Source of the DNA: Micromonospora sp. BL4
Lineage (GTDB): Bacteria; Actinomycetota; Actinomycetes; Mycobacteriales; Micromonosporaceae
Length of the DNA stretch: 54,642 nucleotides
NCBI RefSeq assembly: GCF_003667505.1
Contig: NZ_RCVJ01000099.1
Span: 1 to 54,642, forward strand
Direction of reading: 5' to 3'
Positions within the stretch are counted from its first letter, which is position 1. Each line of letters opens with the position of its first letter. A program made the translations under genes and the position numbers. Below, one piece after another: positions 14,308-22,965 of the stretch. Under the pieces are notes generated by a model. The model was not told where the DNA came from. It ran no database searches and saw only the letters and a program-made list of their open reading frames with translations.

Positions 14308-15246
14308 ACGACGCGTGTGGCGGCCATCGACTGCGGGACCAACTCGATCCGACTGCTGGTCGCCGACCTGCCCGAGCCGTCGGCCGGCTCGCAGGCGCCG
14401 CTGACCGACCTGACCCGACGGATGGAGATTGTCCGGCTGGGGCAGGGCGTGGACCGGACCGGCCGGTTGGCGCCGGAGGCGATCGAGCGGACCAGGGTGG
14501 CGCTGGCGTCGTACGCCGCCGACATCGAGAAGCTGGGTGCGGAGCGGGTGCGGATGTGCGCCACCTCGGCCTCCCGGGACGCGGCGAACGCCGCTGACTT
14601 CACCGAGATGGTGCAGCGCACCCTCGGGGTCGCGCCGGAGGTGGTCAGCGGTGACGAGGAGGCGCGGCTCTCCTTCACCGGTGCGGTGCGTGGGCTGCCC
14701 GCCGACGCCAAGGAGCCGTTCCTGGTCGTGGACATCGGCGGCGGCTCCACCGAGTTCGTGGTCGGTGACCGGGTCGGCGGGGTGCGGGCGGCGATCTCGG
14801 TGGACATCGGCTGCGTCCGGATGACCGAGCGGCACCTGCCCGGCGATCCGCCGACGCCGGAGCAGGTCGCGGCCGCGCAGGCCGACATCGCGGCGGCGGT
14901 GGACCGGGCGCTCGCGGTGGTGCCCGGCCGGGAGGCGGCCACGCTGATCGGTCTCGCCGGGTCGGTCACGACCGTGGTCGCCATCGCCCAGGGCCTGCGG
15001 GAGTACGACCCCGAGCGCATCCACCACGCCCGGGTGTCGTACGACGCGGTGGCCGAGGTGACGGCCGACCTGCTGGGCCGGACGCGTGAGCAGCGGTTGG
15101 CGATCCCGGTGATGCATCCGGGCCGGGCCGACGTGATCGGTGCCGGCGCGCTGGTGCTCCGGGTGATCATGGAGCGGGCCGGCATGCCGTCGGTGGTCGC
15201 CTCCGAGCACGACATCCTCGACGGCATCGCGTGGAGCCTCCACTAG
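14305..15246 (+). CDS. ppx: Exopolyphosphatase / pppGpp phosphohydrolase (Ppx/GppA)
   Basis: This 313-residue, short-type Ppx/GppA protein has the ASKHA fold. It carries phosphate loop 1 as AIDCGTNSIRLLV at the N-terminus, VDIGGGSTEFVVG near 141-153 and a third glycine-rich turn GLAGSVTTV. Such enzymes hydrolyse polyphosphate, pppGpp or related phosphoanhydrides, and the mycobacterial short paralogues differ in preference. The ortholog neighbourhood (eno, DivIC, DUF501, ppx2) is conserved in mycobacteria. Here the regulator and esterase genes separate it from DUF501. The GTG start is chosen from the -10 spacing and the family N-terminus. Confidence 0.92.
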   Translation: MTTRVAAIDCGTNSIRLLVADLPEPSAGSQAPLTDLTRRMEIVRLGQGVDRTGRLAPEAIERTRVALASYAADIEKLGAERVRMCATSASRDAANAADFTEMVQRTLGVAPEVVSGDEEARLSFTGAVRGLPADAKEPFLVVDIGGGSTEFVVGDRVGGVRAAISVDIGCVRMTERHLPGDPPTPEQVAAAQADIAAAVDRALAVVPGREAATLIGLAGSVTTVVAIAQGLREYDPERIHHARVSYDAVAEVTADLLGRTREQRLAIPVMHPGRADVIGAGALVLRVIMERAGMPSVVASEHDILDGIAWSLH

Positions 15247-15291
15247 ACAGCTCAGCGGCGCGGCGAGTCCCCTCCGCTCTCCAGACCGCCT

Positions 15292-15360
15292 CTCCAGATC
15301 GCCGATATCGCGGTGTCCACGTCCTCGGGAAACCCCGATATCGCCGATCTGGAGTCGATC
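15292..15360 (-). repeat. Palindromic intergenic element, family member B
   Basis: Read on the minus strand, the 69-nt element has boxes GATCGACTC, nine variable bases, GATATCGGGGTTTCC, 17 nt, CGATATC, nine variable bases and GAG. The nine-base segments are complementary except for one position, and the perfect outer arms on the plus strand are 15292-15310 and 15336-15354. The same boxes in the same order and spacing occur at 29107-29181 with different variable bases. It lies 46 bp downstream of ppx. Confidence 0.75.
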
Positions 15361-15427
15361 ACCGCCCAGCGCCCGGTCTGACCCCCCGGACCCGCCAGCC
15401 CCGCTACGGCGTGTCGGGGCGAAACCG

Positions 15428-15467
15428 TTGGCGCTACTTCGCATTGCACACTAGTGTGCAATGCGTG
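15428..15467 (+). promoter_or_regulatory. padR promoter and perfect 24-bp operator palindrome
   Basis: A perfect 24-bp palindrome spans 15441-15464 (half-site GCATTGCACACT) and ends on the base before the GTG start of padR. A good promoter overlaps it: -35 TTGGCG at 15428-15433, an 18-bp spacer and -10 TAGTGT at 15452-15457, 7 nt before GTG 15465. Binding of PadR here would block its own leaderless promoter, the usual PadR autorepression design. Confidence 0.8.
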
Positions 15468-15797
15468 GACACCACACAGTTGCTGAAGGGCGTGCTCGAC
15501 CTCGCCGTTTTGGCCGTGCTCCGGGAGGAGGACGGCTACGGCTACGACATCCTGCGCCGGCTCCGGGAGGCCGGGTTGGAGGAGGTCGGCGACGCCTCGG
15601 TCTACGGCACGCTGCGCCGCCTCTTCGCGGCCGGCCTGCTCACCACCTACGTCGTGCCGAGCGAATCCGGGCCGCACCGCAAGTACTACTCGCTCAACGC
15701 CGCGGGGCGCGACCAGTTGGCCCGCTCCGGCAAGCTCTGGCGCTCGTTCGCCACCACCATGGACAGTCTGCTCGACGATCGGGGGCTGGCGGCATGA
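15465..15797 (+). CDS. PadR family transcriptional regulator
   Basis: This 110-residue, short-type PadR (PadR-s1) repressor has a winged helix with the typical LLKGVLDLAVLAVL start, the GYGYDILRRL recognition region and SVYGTLRRL helix (about residues 27-55). A short C-terminal dimerisation helix follows. It starts with GTG directly after a perfect operator palindrome. The stop overlaps the next gene's ATG (ATGA), and that gene encodes a HAAS-type membrane protein, the commonest partner of PadR-s1 genes. The pair probably forms an autoregulated operon. The inducer is unknown. Confidence 0.92.
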   Translation: MDTTQLLKGVLDLAVLAVLREEDGYGYDILRRLREAGLEEVGDASVYGTLRRLFAAGLLTTYVVPSESGPHRKYYSLNAAGRDQLARSGKLWRSFATTMDSLLDDRGLAA

Positions 15798-16810
15798 CCG
15801 TCACGGAGCAGGAGATCACCGACTACGTGGCGCGGGTCCGGGCCGCCCTGGCCGACCTGCCGACCACGCAACGCGACGAGCTGACCGAGGATCTCGCCGA
15901 CCACCTCACCGAGGTCGCCGCCGAGGCCGAGGGCACCCTGGTCGAGCGGCTGGGCGAGCCCGAGACGTACGCCGCCGAGCTGCGCTCCGCAGCGGGCGCC
16001 GAGCCGGGCGGTGGCCGCAATCTCGACCAGCGGGTCGCGACCGCGGTGGTCCGGGTCCGCGGCCGGCTGCGCGCCCTGGACACCCGGCTCGGCCCACCCC
16101 TGGGGTACGCGACGGCAAGCGACTTCCTCCGGCTGCTGCGCCCCGGTTGGTGGGTGCTCCGCGGCTACCTGGCGGCGATGCTGGTCACCGTGATCAGCAC
16201 GGGCGGCAGCTTCGGCCTGCTGCCCCGGTTCGGCGGAGAACTGCTCGCCGGATTCATCATGCTGGTCGGCTTCGTGCTCGCCTCCATCTGGATCGGCCGT
16301 CGTTCGGCCCAGCTGACCCGCTGGCCGCGCTCGGCGGTGCAGGTCGGCAGCGCGGTGTTGGTGGTTTTCGCGCTCTCCTCCCTGATCCAGGCGGAGGACC
16401 GGATGCGCTACGGCGACTACGGCATCGACCCTGCGTCGATCAACGGCCCGTACGACCGGGTCCGGGACGTCTTCGTCTACGACAGCGAGGGCCGGTTGGT
16501 GGAGAACGCCCGGCTCTTCGACCAGAACGGAGACCCGATCCGGCTCGGCTACCCGGACTGCACGGACCTCGCCGACGAGTACGGCAAGCCGCTGCTGCGG
16601 GCGTACCCGTACTGCCCGAACCAGGCGCCCTTCGGGCCCCGCGCCCCCGGCGCTGTGGTTCCGTCCGCGACGCCGGAGTCGACCAGCACGCCGGGGTCGA
16701 CCACCACGCCGGACCCGTCCGGGACGTCCACCGGACAACCCACGGTGAGCCCGACCGTGACGCCCAGTCCCACACCGAGCGGTGCGCCGACCCCGACCGC
16801 GACGGGCTGA
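15794..16810 (+). CDS. HAAS-domain membrane protein with Thr/Pro-rich tail
   Basis: This 338-residue protein has an N-terminal helical HAAS/DUF1700-like domain (TDYVARVRAALADLP...EDLADHLTEVAAEAE, about 8-70), the module often encoded after PadR regulators and thought to sense or transmit a signal. About three hydrophobic segments follow (near 122-145, 152-172 and 181-203). An extracytoplasmic domain of about 80 residues contains cysteines in DCTD and YCPN. The last 60 residues are a low-complexity Ser/Thr/Pro tail that probably lies in the cell wall. Start and stop are coupled to padR by ATGA. The function is unknown. Confidence 0.8.
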   Translation: MTVTEQEITDYVARVRAALADLPTTQRDELTEDLADHLTEVAAEAEGTLVERLGEPETYAAELRSAAGAEPGGGRNLDQRVATAVVRVRGRLRALDTRLGPPLGYATASDFLRLLRPGWWVLRGYLAAMLVTVISTGGSFGLLPRFGGELLAGFIMLVGFVLASIWIGRRSAQLTRWPRSAVQVGSAVLVVFALSSLIQAEDRMRYGDYGIDPASINGPYDRVRDVFVYDSEGRLVENARLFDQNGDPIRLGYPDCTDLADEYGKPLLRAYPYCPNQAPFGPRAPGAVVPSATPESTSTPGSTTTPDPSGTSTGQPTVSPTVTPSPTPSGAPTPTATG

Positions 16811-16940
16811 ACGGCGATGTGAATTGGATCATGCACACGAAGCTGGGAAATGGCTGAACGGACGAGGCGAGCGGGACGACGCCGGAAATCAATGATCGTT
16901 ACGGTGTCGTCTGCTCATCAACCCCTCGGAAGGAACCCCC

Positions 16941-17423
16941 GTGTCAGAGCAGGTCGCACCGCCCCCCGCGTCCGACGTCGCGCCGCCCCAGCCGGCCGTC
17001 GAGACGCCGTTGCCGGTCGAGCCGGAGGCGAAGAAGCCCGGTGCAAGGAAGGCCCTCGGCATCATCGGCGCGATCGTCGTGTTCGTCGTCATCGCCGGCC
17101 TGAAGTTCGGCCTCGCCACCACGATCGGCAACTTCCTGAACAAGGACGAGACCGCCGACGCCAAGGCCGGCGACTGCATCGCCGAGCTGCCCGAGGTCAC
17201 CGGCACCGAGGAGGAGGAGGTCGACGGCGCCAAGGTCGTCGAGTGCACCTCCACCGACGCGGCGTACAACGTGGTCGGTCGGGTCGACGGGCAGACCGAG
17301 GCGCAGGCCAAGGCCGGCACCGCATGCGACGGCTACCTCAAGGAGGGCGAGGAGGGCTACGTCTTCTACAGCATCGAGCCGGGCAAGACGGGCTACCTGC
17401 TCTGCCTGACCAAGAAGGCCTGA
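16941..17423 (+). CDS. Small membrane-anchored protein, LppU/SCO3897-like
   Basis: This 160-residue protein has a Pro-rich cytoplasmic N-terminus (1-37), one membrane segment (about 38-60) and an extracytoplasmic domain with four cysteines (GDC, VEC, TAC, LLC). The pattern AGDC...VxCTSxDAAYNVVGRV resembles actinobacterial LppU-like proteins. These are of unknown function and often occur in membrane-protein clusters. The GTG start is preceded by GGAAGG 7 nt upstream, and a TACGGT -10-like box sits about 35 nt upstream. It stands alone, followed by a hairpin at 17453-17489. Confidence 0.8.
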   Translation: MSEQVAPPPASDVAPPQPAVETPLPVEPEAKKPGARKALGIIGAIVVFVVIAGLKFGLATTIGNFLNKDETADAKAGDCIAELPEVTGTEEEEVDGAKVVECTSTDAAYNVVGRVDGQTEAQAKAGTACDGYLKEGEEGYVFYSIEPGKTGYLLCLTKKA

Positions 17424-17452
17424 CCGGAGCGTCAGCAGACCGGGCAGCGGCA

Positions 17453-17489
17453 CCGACGGCGGCGGGGGAACCTTCCCCGCCGCCGTCGG
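17453..17489 (+). terminator. Stem-loop after the LppU-like gene
   Basis: A strong GC-rich hairpin has arms 17453-17470 and 17473-17489 complementary over about 16 bp, with one bulged G and a tight AACC turn. There is no clear T-run. It lies 30 bp downstream of the stop. Confidence 0.55.
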
Positions 17490-17634
17490 CGTACGCGCAG
17501 TCACCACCCGGCAAACGGGAGGTGAATGCCACTGTTCCCGCGTCTTCCCGGCGGCGTCGTGGCATGGCAGGCTACCGGCACGTAGGACCACTGGGCGACC
17601 AGCCAACGATGACTGACCGCTAGGAGGACGGCCG

Positions 17635-18321
17635 ATGGGCGAGATGGTGAGCTACCGCAGCAACGGGGGCACGAGCGAGGGGTATCTCGCGATACCCGCC
17701 AGCGGCGTCGCCAGCCCTGCCGTCATCGTCATCCAGGAGTGGTGGGGCCTGGTCCCGCACATCCGGTCGGTGGCGGACCGGTTCGCCGAGGCCGGCTTCG
17801 TCGCCCTCGCTCCGGACTTCTACCACGGTGAGACCACCAGCGAACCGGACGAGGCACAGCGGCTGCTGATGGCGATGCGGATGGACGAGGCGGCGAAGGA
17901 CATCGCCGGCGCCGCCGACTACCTCGCCGGCCGGCCGGAGGTCACCGGCAAGGTGGGCGCGGTGGGCTTCTGCGCCGGCGGCAGCCTGGCTCTCTGGTCG
18001 GCGACGATCTCCGAGCGCATCGTCGCCAGCGTGGGCTTCTACCCCGTACTGCCCTGGGAGTCGATGCGCCCCGACTGGGCCGACTACGCCGGCAAGGCCG
18101 CCGTCATCCACTGCTCCGAAGAGGACGGCACGTCGGCCGCCGAGGGTGTGCAGACCGCCCGCCGGGCCATTGAGGAGGCCGGCGGGACCTGCCACCTCTA
18201 CGACTACCCCGGCACCTCGCACGCCTTCTTCAACGACGACCGGCCGGAGGCGTTCGACCAGCGGGCCGCCGCCAGCGCCTTCGCCCGCACCCTGGAACTC
18301 TTCCGGGCCAAGCTTGGCTGA
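17635..18321 (+). CDS. Dienelactone hydrolase family protein
   Basis: This 228-residue alpha/beta hydrolase of the dienelactone hydrolase family has the characteristic catalytic cysteine Cys113 in GFCAGG, Asp164, and His196 in GTSHAFFND. The family Glu is in QEWWGL (Glu35). The classical reaction is hydrolysis of dienelactone to maleylacetate, but most genomic members act on unknown lactones or esters. The start has an excellent AGGAGGA ribosome site 6 nt upstream. The following glycosylase gene overlaps its stop, so the two are probably cotranscribed. No aromatic degradation genes are nearby. Confidence 0.92.
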   Translation: MGEMVSYRSNGGTSEGYLAIPASGVASPAVIVIQEWWGLVPHIRSVADRFAEAGFVALAPDFYHGETTSEPDEAQRLLMAMRMDEAAKDIAGAADYLAGRPEVTGKVGAVGFCAGGSLALWSATISERIVASVGFYPVLPWESMRPDWADYAGKAAVIHCSEEDGTSAAEGVQTARRAIEEAGGTCHLYDYPGTSHAFFNDDRPEAFDQRAAASAFARTLELFRAKLG

Positions 18322-19054
18322 GTCGCGTACCCCCGATCAGGTGGTCGCCCGCGCCGCGCGGGCGACCGATCTGGCCGACCTGGACGCGGCGGTGAGCGAC
18401 TGTTTCGCCTGCCCACGGCTGGTCCGGTGGAGGGAGGACGTCGCCCGCACCCGCCGGGCCGCGTTCCGCGACCAGGAGTACTGGGGCCGGCCGGTCCCGG
18501 GCTTCGGCGCCGCCGACGCGCGGATCGCGATCCTCGGCCTGGCGCCCGCCGCGCACGGTGGCAACCGCACCGGCCGGATCTTCACCGGCGACCGGTCGGG
18601 TGACGTGCTCTTCGCCGCCCTGCACCGCGCCGGGCTCGCCAACCAGCCGACCAGTGTCGCCGCCGACGACGGGCTGACACTGCGGGACACCCGCATCTTC
18701 TCGGCCGTCCGGTGCGCGCCGCCGGACAACAAGCCCACCCCGGACGAGCGGGACACCTGCGCGCCCTGGCTGCACCGGGAGGTCGCCCTCATCCGGCCCA
18801 CCCTGCGCGTCGTGGTCGCGCTGGGCGCGTTCGCCTGGGCAGCGTGGTGGCCGGTGCTGCACCAGGTGTACGGGCAGCGCCCGCCCAGCCCGCGACCGAG
18901 GTTCGGCCATGGGGCACACTGGTCCGGCACAGCCGCACCGGAACTGCTCGGCTGCTACCACGTCAGCCAGCAGAACACCTTCACCGGGCGGCTGACGCCA
19001 GAAATGCTGGACGATGTCTTCGGCCGGGCCAAGCAGCTGGCCGGAGTGGACTGA
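18314..19054 (+). CDS. Uracil-DNA glycosylase, family 5 (UdgB-like)
   Basis: This base-excision repair enzyme removes uracil, hypoxanthine and related bases from DNA. From TTG 18314 it has 246 residues; GTG 18341 or 18344 would remove ten or so residues. The 4Fe-4S cluster ligands are Cys30, Cys33, Cys134 and Cys149 (DCFACPRLV and RCAPP...DTC). Motif 1 reads [19 protein letters not shown], with Ala where families 1 and 4 have catalytic acids, which is the family 5 signature. The second motif is [13 protein letters not shown]. The start overlaps the preceding stop. Confidence 0.92.
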   Translation: MAESRTPDQVVARAARATDLADLDAAVSDCFACPRLVRWREDVARTRRAAFRDQEYWGRPVPGFGAADARIAILGLAPAAHGGNRTGRIFTGDRSGDVLFAALHRAGLANQPTSVAADDGLTLRDTRIFSAVRCAPPDNKPTPDERDTCAPWLHREVALIRPTLRVVVALGAFAWAAWWPVLHQVYGQRPPSPRPRFGHGAHWSGTAAPELLGCYHVSQQNTFTGRLTPEMLDDVFGRAKQLAGVD

Positions 19055-19074
19055 GAGCGCGTGGGGCGGTGGCC

Positions 19075-19875
19075 ATGACGGACGGAACGCGCCCGCCCAC
19101 GCCGTACCCCGCCGAAGAGCCCGGGGTGCTGCGCCAGGTGCTCGGCCTGCTCCGCCGATGGTGGCCGGTGGGTGCGGTCGCCGTCCTGCTCGCCGGGGCC
19201 GCGCTGGCCTCCGCGCACTCGTCGATCGGGGCCAGCCGGATCCCGCCGGCAGCGGAGAACGTCCCCTGGGTCCCCGAGTACCCGACGGCGGAGCCATCGC
19301 CGTCGATCCCGGTGGAGCCGCGCGAGGCCGGCGAGGCCACCCAGGCGCACATCCCGCAGTGGATCGCCACGGTGGCGATGGTGCTGCTCGGGCTGGCCAT
19401 CGTCGCCGTGTTCGGTTACCTCACCTGGATCCTCATCCGCGGTGCGGTGCGCCGCACCACCCGGGCACTGCCGGCGCAGAAGGCCCGGCGTACGGCCGAG
19501 GGCACCGCCCGCGAGGTGGTCGCCGCCCTCGACGCCGGCCTGGTGGAGCTGGACGACCGGGACACCGATCCCCGGGTGGCGGTGATCGCCTGCTGGGTAC
19601 GCCTGGAGGAGGCCGCCGCCACGGCCGGTGTTCCCCGGCGGCTCGGCGACACCCCCACCGACCTGGTCACCCGGCTGCTGCGCGGCGACCCGTCGGCCGG
19701 GGTGCCGGCGATCGTCAGCGCCGACGTGCTGGCCGAGTTCGCGCACGTCTACCGGGAGGCCCGGTACGCGACCCGCCCGGTCGACGGCCGCACCCGCGAC
19801 CAGGCCCGGGCCGCCCTGCGCCGGCTGCGCCACGAACTGGCCACGGTGGCCCCCGCCCCGGAGGTGGCACCGTGA
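19075..19875 (+). CDS. DUF4129 membrane protein
   Basis: This 266-residue protein has two membrane segments (about 25-45 and 100-125) flanking an extracytoplasmic loop. A C-terminal cytoplasmic DUF4129 domain includes DPRVAVIACWVRLEEAAATAGVPRRLGDTPTDLVTRLL. In actinobacteria DUF4129 proteins occur with MoxR ATPases and DUF58 proteins, as here, where it is the first of five genes. The start is ATG 19075, with in-frame GTG 19069 possible. The stop lies inside the first copy of a 16-bp direct repeat that also carries the next gene's start. Confidence 0.85.
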   Translation: MTDGTRPPTPYPAEEPGVLRQVLGLLRRWWPVGAVAVLLAGAALASAHSSIGASRIPPAAENVPWVPEYPTAEPSPSIPVEPREAGEATQAHIPQWIATVAMVLLGLAIVAVFGYLTWILIRGAVRRTTRALPAQKARRTAEGTAREVVAALDAGLVELDDRDTDPRVAVIACWVRLEEAAATAGVPRRLGDTPTDLVTRLLRGDPSAGVPAIVSADVLAEFAHVYREARYATRPVDGRTRDQARAALRRLRHELATVAPAPEVAP

Positions 19876-19936
19876 GCGCGAGGAGTGAGCCGGGTTTGCG
19901 AGCCCCGCAGCCGCGAACAAAGGTGGCACCGTGAGC
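19862..19936 (+). repeat. 16-bp direct repeat bounding a 43-bp insert at a gene junction
   Basis: AGGTGGCACCGTGAGC occurs at 19862-19877 and again at 19921-19936. The first copy contains the stop of the DUF4129 gene, and the second contains the GTG start of the next gene. Removing one repeat unit would give a GTGA stop/start overlap, the usual junction in this window. The insert includes GAGTGAGCCG and GCGAAC, also seen at the purK-purE junction. Confidence 0.8.
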
Positions 19937-20515
19937 AGCACCAGCATCGACGACCTGCTCGCCTTCGAGGAGGAACCGGCGCGGGCCGACCCGCAGTCGC
20001 GTGGCGGTCGGGCGCGCCTCGTGCTGCGCTCGCTCGCGATCGCGGCGGCGCTGGTCGCGGTGCTGGTCGCCGGGCTGCGCGCGGTCGGCCTCCAGGTCTC
20101 CCTGCCCGTGCTGATCGCCGGGGTGTTCGCGGTGCTGGCGGTCCGCCGGGTCACCGGCCTGCTCGCGCCGCCACCCCCGCCGCCACCGGGCGGGCGGATG
20201 GCGAGGGGCGAGGAGGACGGCAGCTACAACTGGGGCGCCCGGGACGCGCTGCGCACCGCCGTCAACCGCTGGGAATGGCCGCTCGACTGGTCCACGACGC
20301 GACCCGAACGCTTCACCGGCGTGGTCCTGCCCCGAATCGCTGAACTGGCCGACGAACGGATGCGCCTGAAGCACGGCGTCACCCGCGAGTCGGACCCGGC
20401 CCGCGCCCGTGTCCTGCTGGGCGAGCGGCTGTGGACGTTTCTGGAGAGCCCGCCTCGCCGCCCCCCGTCGCCGCGCGACCTCGCGGTGATCGTCGCCGAA
20501 CTGGAGAAGATCTGA
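19931..20515 (+). CDS. Membrane protein of the MoxR/DUF58 cassette
   Basis: This 194-residue protein has a short acidic cytoplasmic N-terminus, two hydrophobic segments (about 33-50 and 56-75), a polyproline stretch (PPPPPPPGG near 80-88) and a soluble C-terminal half rich in Arg and Glu. I recognise no catalytic motif. Its role is inferred only from position between the DUF4129 and MoxR genes. Its stop codon shares a base with the ATG of the MoxR gene (TGATG), so translation is coupled. The upstream junction is disturbed by the 59-bp duplication. Confidence 0.8.
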   Translation: MSSTSIDDLLAFEEEPARADPQSRGGRARLVLRSLAIAAALVAVLVAGLRAVGLQVSLPVLIAGVFAVLAVRRVTGLLAPPPPPPPGGRMARGEEDGSYNWGARDALRTAVNRWEWPLDWSTTRPERFTGVVLPRIAELADERMRLKHGVTRESDPARARVLLGERLWTFLESPPRRPPSPRDLAVIVAELEKI

Positions 20516-21522
20516 TGAACGACGTGGACCCGAGCATGCCCGCCGCCGAGGTCGGCCGTCTGGCCCGGGCGGTGCTGGACGCGGTCGGCACGGTCGTGGT
20601 CGGCAAGCGGGACGCGTTGGAGCTGGTCCTCGCCGGCATCCTGGCCGGTGGGCACGTCCTGCTGGAGGACCTGCCGGGTCTGGGCAAGACGCTCACCGCC
20701 CGCTCCTTCGCCCAGGCGCTCGGGTTGGATTTCCGCCGGCTCCAGTTCACCCCGGACCTGCTCCCCGCCGACGTCACCGGCTCGTTCCTCTACGACCAGC
20801 GCAACGGCGACTTCACCTTCCGGGCCGGCCCGGTCTTCACGAACCTGCTCCTCGCCGACGAGATCAACCGGACGCCCCCGAAGACCCAGTCCGCGCTGCT
20901 GGAGGCCATGCAGGAGAAGCAGGTCTCGGTGGAGGGGGTGACCTACAAGCTGGACGAGCCGTTCCACGTGCTGGCCACCGCCAACCCGATCGAGTACGAG
21001 GGCACCTATCCGCTGCCGGAGGCGCAGCTGGACCGGTTCCTGCTCCGGGTCTCCTTCGGCTACCCGGAGCACGACGAGGAGTGGGAGGTGCTGCGCCGCC
21101 GGATGGGTCGCCGCCGCGAGGAGGCGGAGATCAAGCCGGTGGTCGACGCGGCCACCCTGCGAACGATGCAGGCCGCCCTGGAGGACGTGGTGGTGGAGGA
21201 CTCCATCGGCCGGTACATCGTGGCGCTCACCGCCGCCACCCGGGAGCACCCGTCGGTGCTGGTCGGGGCGTCGCCGCGGGGCTCGCTGGCGCTGTTGCTG
21301 CTGGCCCGCGTCCGTGCGGTATTCGGCGGCCGGGACTACGTGGTGCCGGAGGACGTCAAGGAGGTGGCGGCGCCCGCGCTGGCCCACCGGATCACCCTGC
21401 GCCCGGAGATGTGGCTGCGCCGGGTCGACCCGGCGTTCGTGGTCGGCGAGGTGCTGGAGGGCACCCCGGCGCCGGCGAGCGGCGCGCTGCCCAGCTACGC
21501 CGCCGGCGGGCCTCGACACTGA
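20515..21522 (+). CDS. MoxR family AAA+ ATPase
   Basis: This 335-residue ATPase of the MoxR/RavA clade is thought to act as a chaperone for maturation of partner complexes. Walker A is GLGKT at 55-59, and Walker B is LLLADEINR with Asp115/Glu116. The NPIEYEGTYPLPEAQLDRF sensor/arginine-finger segment and a C-terminal lid with ASPRGSLALL follow. In this family MoxR is typically encoded directly before a DUF58 protein, as here, with TGATG overlaps at both ends of the gene. The substrate is unknown. Confidence 0.95.
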   Translation: MNDVDPSMPAAEVGRLARAVLDAVGTVVVGKRDALELVLAGILAGGHVLLEDLPGLGKTLTARSFAQALGLDFRRLQFTPDLLPADVTGSFLYDQRNGDFTFRAGPVFTNLLLADEINRTPPKTQSALLEAMQEKQVSVEGVTYKLDEPFHVLATANPIEYEGTYPLPEAQLDRFLLRVSFGYPEHDEEWEVLRRRMGRRREEAEIKPVVDAATLRTMQAALEDVVVEDSIGRYIVALTAATREHPSVLVGASPRGSLALLLLARVRAVFGGRDYVVPEDVKEVAAPALAHRITLRPEMWLRRVDPAFVVGEVLEGTPAPASGALPSYAAGGPRH

Positions 21523-22955
21523 TGACGGGACCGACCGTGCCCGCGCCGCGATCCGCCGAGGCGGAGCCGGCCACCGGCTGGGCGCCCACCTGGGCACTCG
21601 GCCGGGCGGTGCTGCTCGCCGGCCTGTTCCTGGTGGCGGGGGTGCTGCTGGGGCGGGTCGACCTGATCGTGCTGGCCGTACCGTTCGCGCTCGGCACCGC
21701 GTACGCGCTGCGCCGCCGGCCCTCCACGCTGCCGCAGGTGTGGATCGCCCCCGGTGAGGACGGGCCGTTGGTCGAGGGCGGTGCGGTGACGGCGGCGGTG
21801 AGCGTCGGCAACCCGGACACGGTCGACTACGACCTGGTGGTGGTGCGGTCCCGGGTCTCTCCGTGGCTGCGGATCGAGCGGGCCGGCTTCGGCCTCGACG
21901 GGTCGCCGGACGAGGCGACGCCGAGCGATGGCGCGGCGCCGGCCGACGGCAGGCGGCGCTCCGTCGCCGACCGGCCGTTCGTGACGTCGGTGCCCAGGGC
22001 GACGGCGGTGGACCTCGAACTGGCCGGCAGGGCCCTGCGCTGGGGTCGGCACCCGGTCGGTCCGGCCGGCGCGCGGGTCGCCACGGCCGGTGGTCTGCTG
22101 GTCTCCCGGGCGGTGATCACCGAGCCGGTCCGGGTCCGGGTCTATCCGCGAACCGAACCGTTCGAGGCGGTGGAGGCGATGCCGCGAGCCGCCGGCCTGG
22201 TCGGAGCGCACCACTCGCGGCGGCCCGGGGAGGGCGGCGAGCTGGCCGGCGTCCGGATCTTCGGGCCCGGTGACCGCTTGCGCCGCATCGACTGGCGAGT
22301 GTCGTTGCGCGCCCGGCAACTGCACGTGGCGGCCACCCTCTCCGACCGGGACGCCGAGGTGGTGGTGCTGCTCGACGTGCTCGCCGAGGCCGGTCGCTCC
22401 GGCGGGGTGGGCGGCGCGGCTTCGGTCCTGGACACCACGGTGCGGGCCACCGCCGCGATCGCCGAGCACTATCTGCACCGGGGCGACCGGGTCTCGCTGC
22501 TGGAGTACGGTCCGGCGGCGCGACGCCTGCGTCCGGCCGCCGGCCGTCGGCAGTACCTGACCGTGCTGGAGTGGCTGCTCGACGTACGTGCCGAGTCCTC
22601 CCCGCACGAGCCGTACGACCAGGTGTTCGGCCCGCAACTGCTCTCCTCGGACGCGCTGGTGGTGGTACTGACCCCGCTGCTGGACGAGCGGTCGGCGCAG
22701 ATGTTGGCCCGGCTGGCCCGCGCCGGGCGGTTCGTGGTGGCGGTGGACACGCTGCCGACCGACCTGACGCCGCCGAAGGACGGGGGTTGGGCCGAGGTCG
22801 CGTACCGGTTGTGGCGGCTGGACCGGGAAGTCATGATCGGGCAGCTCCGGGAGCACGGCGTTCCGGTGGTCCGGTGGGCCGGCGCCGGCAGCCTGGACCA
22901 GGTGCTGCGGGACGTGGCGCGGCTGGCGATGGCCCCGAGGGTGGGAGCCCGATGA
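21522..22955 (+). CDS. DUF58 domain protein
   Basis: This 477-residue protein has two N-terminal hydrophobic segments (about 27-60), an Ig-like or beta-rich middle part and the DUF58 signature GVRIFGPGDRLRRIDWRVSLRARQLHV. A VWA-like region with VVVLLDV follows. DUF58 proteins are the usual partners of MoxR ATPases and are believed to be membrane-bound metal-site adhesion modules. Their actual target is unknown. An Asp/Ala/Gly-rich insert (SPDEATPSDGAAPADG) lies near 128-143. Translation starts within the MoxR stop (TGATG). Confidence 0.9.
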   Translation: MTGPTVPAPRSAEAEPATGWAPTWALGRAVLLAGLFLVAGVLLGRVDLIVLAVPFALGTAYALRRRPSTLPQVWIAPGEDGPLVEGGAVTAAVSVGNPDTVDYDLVVVRSRVSPWLRIERAGFGLDGSPDEATPSDGAAPADGRRRSVADRPFVTSVPRATAVDLELAGRALRWGRHPVGPAGARVATAGGLLVSRAVITEPVRVRVYPRTEPFEAVEAMPRAAGLVGAHHSRRPGEGGELAGVRIFGPGDRLRRIDWRVSLRARQLHVAATLSDRDAEVVVLLDVLAEAGRSGGVGGAASVLDTTVRATAAIAEHYLHRGDRVSLLEYGPAARRLRPAAGRRQYLTVLEWLLDVRAESSPHEPYDQVFGPQLLSSDALVVVLTPLLDERSAQMLARLARAGRFVVAVDTLPTDLTPPKDGGWAEVAYRLWRLDREVMIGQLREHGVPVVRWAGAGSLDQVLRDVARLAMAPRVGAR

Positions 22956-22965
22956 GGGGGCGCAG

